Shown here in pieces: positions 57,870-64,000 of a stretch of DNA of 64,000 bases (position 1 is its first letter; every line of letters begins with the position of its first letter). Position numbers and translations under genes: made by a program. Location of the stretch: the NCBI GenBank assembly GCA_963969595.1, contig OZ018413.1, positions 10,778,211 through 10,842,210 of the forward strand, written 5' to 3'. Under the pieces are notes generated by a model. It worked only from the letters and a program-made list of their open reading frames with translations. It was not told where the DNA came from and ran no database searches. This DNA is from Neckera pumila. Its lineage: Eukaryota > Streptophyta > Bryopsida > Hypnales > Neckeraceae.

Positions 57870-60800
57870 TGATGCACAAACCGGGGACCCTGTAATCACG
57901 ACAAGGCAGCCGAGTAAGTCTTTGGGGGACAAATCGTGCGAGATTCAAACGGGAAGAATGACAGGGCCGTTGTATTTGCGAGCGACAGTGGATCCTGAGA
58001 GCCACTTGACAGTAGATGGTCGGATCAATTCATTGAAGGTTCAGCCTTTGATTGACTCGGGGGCTACTGGGATTTTCATGCACCCGGATTTTGCCGCTAA
58101 GTGCCAAGCGATTGTGAAAGCAAAGAAATTTCCACGGGAGGTTCGAGTAATCGACGGAAGGGTGATTAATTCAGGATTAATTACACGTGAGGCGACCGTC
58201 GAATTCCAGGTAGGTGATCATCGTGAAATGTTGGTGGCAGACTTGACGAATACAGGCCGATATGATTGTGTGCTGGGGACGCCTTGGTTGGCGCAGCACG
58301 ACCCCACCATTCGTTGGGCGCAGAGGAAGGTGACTTTCGAGTCGTCGCATTGCCAGGCGATGTGTATGCGACAGAAGGCGAAGGTTTCGGGGGAAGGGAC
58401 CGTTGCCAGCCAGGCGGAATGGGGGCGACAGGAGGCGGAGGGCTTTGGGGTGGGGATTAATAGGCCGGCTGGAAGGGCCTCTCCAACTAACCCATCCCTA
58501 CGCCAACGACAGGACCGGAGACCTCGAACGACGGGAACCTTGGATCTAGAAGCGGTGAGACGACTAAGCTCAGTAGTTCAGGAGGAACGGTCCAAGCAAC
58601 CGAGATCGGTACACCAGGGGCCGAAACATGCCATGGTATTGGCCACGGGTTTCAAGAGGTCAGCCAAAGATGCCGAAATATATACGTTGGTGATATCAGA
58701 ACTGGATCATAATCTCTCTAAAGATTCTGATTTGGGAGGCATTTCGTCAGAATACTGAGATCTTCATGATGTGTTCAGTGAGAAGTCATCAAACGAGCTA
58801 CCAGAACACGGAATATCCGATATGCGAATTGAGTTTAAGGATGGGCAAGAACCACGGAATTCCGGACTGCGACCCATGTCACCAACCGAGTTGGAGGAGC
58901 TTCGAAGATATTTAGAAGAAAATTTGGGGAAAGGTTGGATTCGCAGGTCTAAATCGCCAGTTTCAGCTCCCATTGTGTTTGCCAGGAAAAAAGATGGTTC
59001 CATCCGAGTTTGCATTGATTACCGGAACTTGAATAAAGTCACAATTCAAAACCGCTATCCCTTACCACTTATTCCGGAGCTTACGGATCGGTTAGTGGGG
59101 GCTCGTATATTCACTAAATTGGATGTCCGGCAAGCATACCATTGTATACGAATGGCTCCAGGTCATGAGTTCAAGACGGCCTTTAAAACCCGATATGGTT
59201 TATTTGAATACTTGGTAATGCCGTTTGGGCTCACGAATGCCCCAGCTCAATTTCAAGTACATATGCAAAATATCTTCGGTGACTTGTTGGACATTTCAGT
59301 TGTGATTTACTTAGATGATATTTTAATCTTTTCCAAAACGAAGGACGAACATTGGCCCGTGGTTAGAGAAGTCCTTCAACGACTAAAGGACCATGGCCTT
59401 TATGCTAAAGCCTCGAAATGCAAATTCCATCGTACATCTGTGGAGTTTTTAGGGATGGTTGTCTCATCTAAAGGATTGCAAATGTGTGTAGATAAAGTTC
59501 AAACTATTACAGACTAGCCAGTGCCCCAAAATATTAAGGATGTGCAATCATTTCTCGGGTTCGCGAATTTTTATCGTCGATTTATACCGAATTATTCCCA
59601 TATTGCTGTTCCTCTTACAGCATTGACATGCAAAGACAAAAAATTTCAATGGGATATCAAAGCAAATGATGCATTTAATCAGCTAAGGGTATTTTTTTGT
59701 CAATCACCAATATTACTACACCCCGATTTTGAGCGACCATTCGTAGTTGAAACGGATGCGTCAGATACCGCTACGGGGGGTATTCTCTCTCAACATGGTG
59801 AAGACGGCCACTTGCACCCTTGTGCATATCGCAGTTCGAAAATGTCCCTGGTTGAACAGAACTATGATATATACGACAAAGAACTCTTGAGCATTGTCTT
59901 AGCTTTTCAAGACTGGAGGGTTTATTTGGAAGGCTCCCCACATGAAGTGAAGGTAATTTCCGACCATAAGAACTTAGAGTATTTTTTGACAACGAAGCAG
60001 CTGAATCGCCGTCAGGCTCGATGGTCAGAATTTTTGTCTACATTCCACTTCACCATTCACCATAGGTCGGGGGCCATGAATTGCCGCGTGGATGCCCTTT
60101 CCAGACGATCTGATGTCACGGACAGTAGGCCTCGGGAACCTCGACCACTTCTGAAGTTGGCTGCCCTCGAGACGTGCGAACCTGTTTGGACGGATCTAAT
60201 GATTCAATTGCGAATTCAGGAGGTCATGAGGACTGATCCCATGTTACAGCCAGTCTTTGCTTATTTTGACAACGGACCGGATAAGGCCCCAGCAGATGTG
60301 TGACGCAACTTTCAGGAATATACGGTCAGGGACGGGCTTCTTTGGTTTCAGGACACGATATTTGTGCCCAAGGACGAGGAACTTTATAGACAAATCTTGC
60401 GCTCCAGACACGATGCGCCGGTTGCTGGTCACCAGGGCCGGGCGAAGACACTCGATTTGGTAGCCAGGAGCTTTTATTGTCCATTGATGCGCAAATACAT
60501 AAATCGATACGTTGATGGGTGTGATAATTGTCAGCGCTCCAAGCCGTCACGACATGCGCCGTATGGATTGCTTCAACCAATTCCTGCAGCGGAGGCGCCC
60601 TGGAAAAGAGTTACCACTGATTTTATTGTGAAGCTTCCCATTAGTGATGGGTTTGATTCAATTTTGGTCGTGGTCGACAAGAATATGAAGCTCGCTCATT
60701 TTATAGCAACTAATGAAACTGTAGATGCAGCTGAGACTGCAAACTTAGATCTTCGCCACGTATGGAAACACCATGGTTTCCCTACTAAGGTGATTTCTGA

Positions 60801-61670
60801 TCGTGGCTCCGTTTTTGTGTCGAAATTTATGAAAAGACTGTATCAACTACTGCATATTCGACCTGCTCCCACTACGACGTTCCATCCCCAGTCGGATGGT
60901 CAGACGGAGTGTGTAAACCAGGTGCTCGAACAATTTATCCATATGTTCACCACTAGGCAACAGGATGATTGGGCGGACTTGTTACCAGTCGCGGAGTTTG
61001 CATACAATAATGCCAAGCATTCAGCAACGGGGCTATCGCCGTTTTATACTACTTACGGGTACCATCCCTCGATGTCATTTGCAGCCCCCTCCACGTCCGT
61101 GGTTCCTGCCGCTGAAGACAGAGTCAGACATCTTCACCAAGTTCATGAAGAAGTGAAAGTCATGATCCAGTTAGCGGCGGATCAGGCCAAGAGAGTATAC
61201 GATCGGGCCCCACATCTTGATCAGACTTTCGAAGTGGGAGACAGAGTGCTGCTGCGGCACCACAACATTGCGACGACGGTTCCGTCACGCAAATTAACCT
61301 CAAAGTTTCTCGGTCCCTTCCCAATAATCTCAAAGCTATCCGATGTGGTTTATCGTCTCCGGTTACCCAAGTCGTTGCGCATCCACGACGTTTTCCATGT
61401 GTCATTGCTTGAAAAATATCGACCAGATACTATTGTGGGCCGCAGGACTACACCGCCTCCACCCATTGTGACTTCGCAGGGTGACGTAGAATGGGAAGTG
61501 CGGGCAGTCCTAGATTCCAGGTTATTCGGTAGGTGGAAGACACTGCAATACTTGGTCTCGTGGGAAGGCTACGGGCCTGAACAAAATTCGTGGGAACCAG
61601 CAACCAATTTGAAGAACGCACCGGAGGCAATCACGGAATTTTATCAACGCCATCCCATGGCAGTGAGACT

Positions 61671-61680
61671 AAGAGGGGGG
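61671..61680 (+). promoter_or_regulatory. Polypurine tract
   Basis: AAGAGGGGGG immediately before the pol stop codon and the LTR, in the position where plus-strand DNA synthesis is primed. Confidence 0.7.
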
Positions 61681-61683
61681 TAA

Positions 61684-61982
61684 TGTTAAGACTAAGTCTT
61701 CACAGCTGGACTTGCAACGTGCTACAGTTGGGACGGTTATGGGACGTTAGGTCGTCTTTCTCCTCAGGCATGTAAATAGCTAACAGGGAGAGCTGATTTC
61801 CACGCAAACCTCTTGTAATTTTGGAAACTTCAAGGATTATGAATAAACCCACATTCTGAGCATCTTCTGTGTCGATCTCATGTATACGGATTGGCTGGTC
61901 CCTGTCTGGTCCCACCGTTTTCCCTGACTGAACTCGTGGAGTGTCGACAAAGTCTTCAGTCTCATCAGTCTCGATCGTAACA
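61684..61982 (+). repeat. 3' LTR of the chromovirus (299 bp)
   Basis: It begins TGTTAAGAC just after the polypurine tract and ends GTAACA, giving the standard TG...CA ends within a TGTTA/TAACA inverted pair. A polyadenylation signal AATAAA is at 61842-61847. I find no second copy upstream of gag, so the right border rests on these end motifs alone. Confidence 0.65.
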
Positions 61983-62091
61983 ACGAGCAAATTTTGAACC
62001 TGATGAACCTCTTCTTGTTGGCGGTTTTGAGGTACTTACCTTCTTTGGACTATGTCTCATGGTTGGTTTCATTAGATGAGATTCGGGGGTC

Positions 62092-62183
62092 TTGGAGGGC
62101 TCCAAGTTCCCCTGGTGTCTGCTGCGTTCCTAGACTGCGGGAACGCAGCAGCAAGCTGACGTGGCACAGCGATTGCCACGTCA
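62092..62183. repeat. Cluster of three short perfect hairpins
   Basis: CTTGGAG-GG-CTCCAAG near 62092; CTGCTGCGTTCC (62119-62130) with its exact complement at 62140-62151; TGACGTGGCA (62157-62166) with TGCCACGTCA at 62174-62183. The last pair carries ACGTGGC, the core of plant ABA-response and G-box-like sites. Function unknown; no gene follows within 1.7 kb. Confidence 0.6.
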
Positions 62184-62199
62184 TTTTTTGAAAAAAAAA

Positions 62200-63955
62200 T
62201 TTGAAATTTTTTTGCTTAAAATGATATTTTGGTATATATTTTTTTATTTTTTATTTTTAAATTCTGACACACCTGTACCGGCGTTTATTGAATCTGGGCA
62301 GATCAGGGGACGGGCCTGAAACGGCCCTCCCAAACCCCCAAATATCATCTAATGGTAGTGAGCGGTTGTCCTTATCAACTTGAACATTGAGGTTCACCTT
62401 TGTATTTTGTCGCATTCTTAGTAAGGTATATGCTCCTAAATTGCAACCCTCACCCAAAAGCGATCTCTGCAGATTTTTGCCCAAGCATGAGAGCTTAGGG
62501 TTGATTTGGGTACATTTTGGAGATTCTTAACTTTATCATGAAGTGTCTATAAATACATCCTCCGATGCATTGGAATCCTCTTTCAATTGCCAACAAAATC
62601 TAAATTCATTTATAGAACCATGCTCAGTTGATTATTTGAGTGATCTAGTGCTATAGTCCACACAATGTATTCACTCTTTAATTTCTTAATTTACATGGAC
62701 TGAGCTTCACGTAGCGAAGTTGCCGCTTCAATTTGTATGGTGACCAGTGAACTCGTTGATTTTGACATGCAAACTTGAAAATTGTTGAATGGTGCCCATT
62801 TTAAGTTAGACTTGTCTTTGTGCATTAGGATGGGCTTGTATATGTTTAAGACTTAAGTTAGCGCCTGGAGAGATCCTTTAGAGGCTAGACAGCTACAACC
62901 TTGGCTGCCACACAGACATAGCCTACCGAGCTGTGTGGAACACCCAACAAAGTCTGATCGTAAGCTGCTTGCATGATCGTGCAGTGAAGACATGGTGGTA
63001 TGATGAACAGCACCCATGGAATCAAAGACAATGACATCTGATCTTGGTACATCCTTGTTCTAAAACCCTTAAATACCTTGTCACCAAGAATCAGCTTGTC
63101 ATAGTTTTGCCTTTGTTGATATTGAATGTTGTATCATTGCTGCCAATGTTTGGATGTGACAAAGATTACAAAGATTATGAATTTAGTTACAAATTGTTGA
63201 AATTTGCAATAGTTGAACCCTTATCACGACGCCTAGACTATCACTTGACATGAGTATTGCATCTATGATGTATTTTATGAAAGCATCTTTAACTTCGATA
63301 GAACCTGAAAATATTTCTTGTCTTACAAGTGCAGTTTGGATGACACTGGCATTGTAAATGAAAGACTTTTCAGCTCATGGGAAAATGGCTCCATGCAAAA
63401 GCTTAACATCGCTTACAATTTGTCTGGTACGTCCTCATAATGTATTGACGTGCAGGGCTCCCCATCGTGAATGCTCTTTTATGTAATTTTAAGCAGAATG
63501 TTGTTGTTGGATATGGTGTTCCCAAGAATGGAGGTAAACCATTTCCATGTTTTGTAAAATGCTTCAAATTTCTCCTTGTCACTCACTGTACTTGGCAGTT
63601 ACTGATATTTTGACAACATGTGGGCGCTAACAACATTTTCAACCTTCACCTTTGATTTTGTTTATATTGTATTCTTAGAAACTAGTAAAAACATTCAATT
63701 TTTGAAAGAAATTGGCCATTTTTTCCAACTTGAAGGATTTCGACTCTGAGTTTGCCAGATTACCATAGGAAGTTTGTACTTGAGGCCTCTAAAAACTTTG
63801 TCTTCCTCAACTTGGTCTTGATCTTCCATGTTTCGAGACTTACGTCCAGTATGAAGAGTAAGGCTTAGTTTGAAAATCACATATACCTTGTATGGAATAT
63901 TGTTTTGGTAAATTCTTTTCGTCGATAAATTACAATAATTCGTCAAATTTTGTAA
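62200..63955. other. Intergenic DNA, no protein gene seen
   Basis: Mixed-composition unique sequence. CCACACAG...CTGTGTGG form an 8-bp inverted pair near 62908-62938. Short frames (for example 63044-63253) show no motif. Confidence 0.45.
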
Positions 63956-64000
63956 GCTCCCGTGGCCTAATGGATAAGGCATCTGACTTCTAATCAGGGG
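63956..64000 (+). tRNA. trnR-UCU: tRNA-Arg (UCU), 5' part, cut by the window edge
   Basis: GCTCCCG acceptor strand, TG, a D arm (GCC...GGC around AATGGATAA), then anticodon stem TCTGA/TCAGG enclosing the loop CTTCTAA with anticodon TCT. This is the standard eukaryotic tRNA-Arg(UCU) 5' half, without an intron after position 37. The variable loop, T arm and 3' acceptor lie outside the window. Confidence 0.9.

Larger units (their letters stand above)
57805..61683 (+). pseudogene. pol: pol of the chromovirus, three in-frame stops
   Basis: One continuous frame to TAA 61681-61683, broken by TGA 58756, TAG 59515 and TGA 60301. Aspartic protease: DSGAT at 58054. Reverse transcriptase: about 58770-59520, with YLDD at 59308-59319. 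RNase H: first Asp at 59755 (ETDAS), then YDKELLSIV. Integrase: HHCC finger about 60410-60530 and catalytic Asp 60619, Asp 60799 and Glu 60907, with 35 residues between the last two. Chromodomain: about 61486-61640 (YLVSWEGYGPEQNSWEP), a histone-binding module that directs insertion in chromoviruses. The stop at 59515 replaces a Trp normally followed by Pro in this family. Motifs such as YNNAKHSATGLSPFYTTYGY are common in fungal chromoviruses. Confidence 0.9.
56640..61982 (+). mobile_element. Ty3/gypsy LTR retrotransposon (chromovirus), degenerate
   Basis: Order gag - protease - reverse transcriptase - RNase H - integrase - chromodomain - LTR identifies a Ty3/gypsy chromovirus. Gag and pol lie in different frames with a frameshift signal between them. 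Five in-frame stops and the absence of a recognisable 5' LTR show it is dead as an autonomous element. Pol is otherwise free of frameshifts over 3.9 kb, so the insertion is not very old. The left border is uncertain; 56640 is where sequence similar to the gag leader appears to start. Confidence 0.88.

Noticed and set aside
63695..63982. A 95-codon - strand open frame
   Set aside because: It runs antisense through the tRNA gene and shows no motif.

Overview
The window is nuclear DNA of a land plant. Evidence: a seven-exon bHLH gene of the plant-only ICE1/SCREAM type, a plant-style F-box/LRR gene with GT-AG introns, plant transposon ends (CACTA, Mutator-type, Emigrant-like) and the 5' part of a eukaryotic tRNA-Arg(UCU) at the right edge. 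The background is AT-rich and gene-poor, with two recognisable protein genes in 64 kb. I cannot name the species; a large, repeat-rich, AT-rich genome such as that of a bryophyte or other early-diverging plant would fit.

Layout. 1-9.7 kb: intergenic, with small DNA transposons (TA-flanked AGGT elements, a Mutator-type MITE with a 9-bp target duplication, a CACTA mini-element with a 3-bp duplication) and copies of a large TTAA-flanked family. 9.7-17.3 kb: a degenerate tandem array of about 470-600 bp units, with 58-bp sub-repeats amplified late in the array and interrupted by three TTAA elements. 17.4-23.2 kb: promoter, long leader and exons of the F-box/LRR gene on the + strand, followed by decayed tandem copies of its own 3' tail. 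26.3-36.2 kb: the ICE1/SCREAM gene on the - strand, with long 5' leader introns and a TATA box near 36.2 kb. 36.6-54.5 kb: segmental repeats and many more TTAA elements, three of them joined end to end. 55-62.2 kb: hairpins and a Ty3/gypsy chromovirus broken by five in-frame stops, with one recognisable LTR at its 3' end. 62.2-64 kb: intergenic, then the tRNA.

Most notable: (1) a TTAA-target-site element family of piggyBac-like structure, present in over a dozen copies, whose pre-insertion sites can be read from paralogous repeat units in the same window; (2) a complete -1 frameshift signal (slippery heptamer, 7-nt spacer, 12-bp hairpin) at the gag-pol junction of the retroelement; (3) two independent tandem duplications in the ICE1/SCREAM gene, each copying an exon end with its 5' splice site; (4) evidence that the F-box gene has two further 5' coding exons. 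Splice sites and element ends were read by eye; no alignments or database searches were run.
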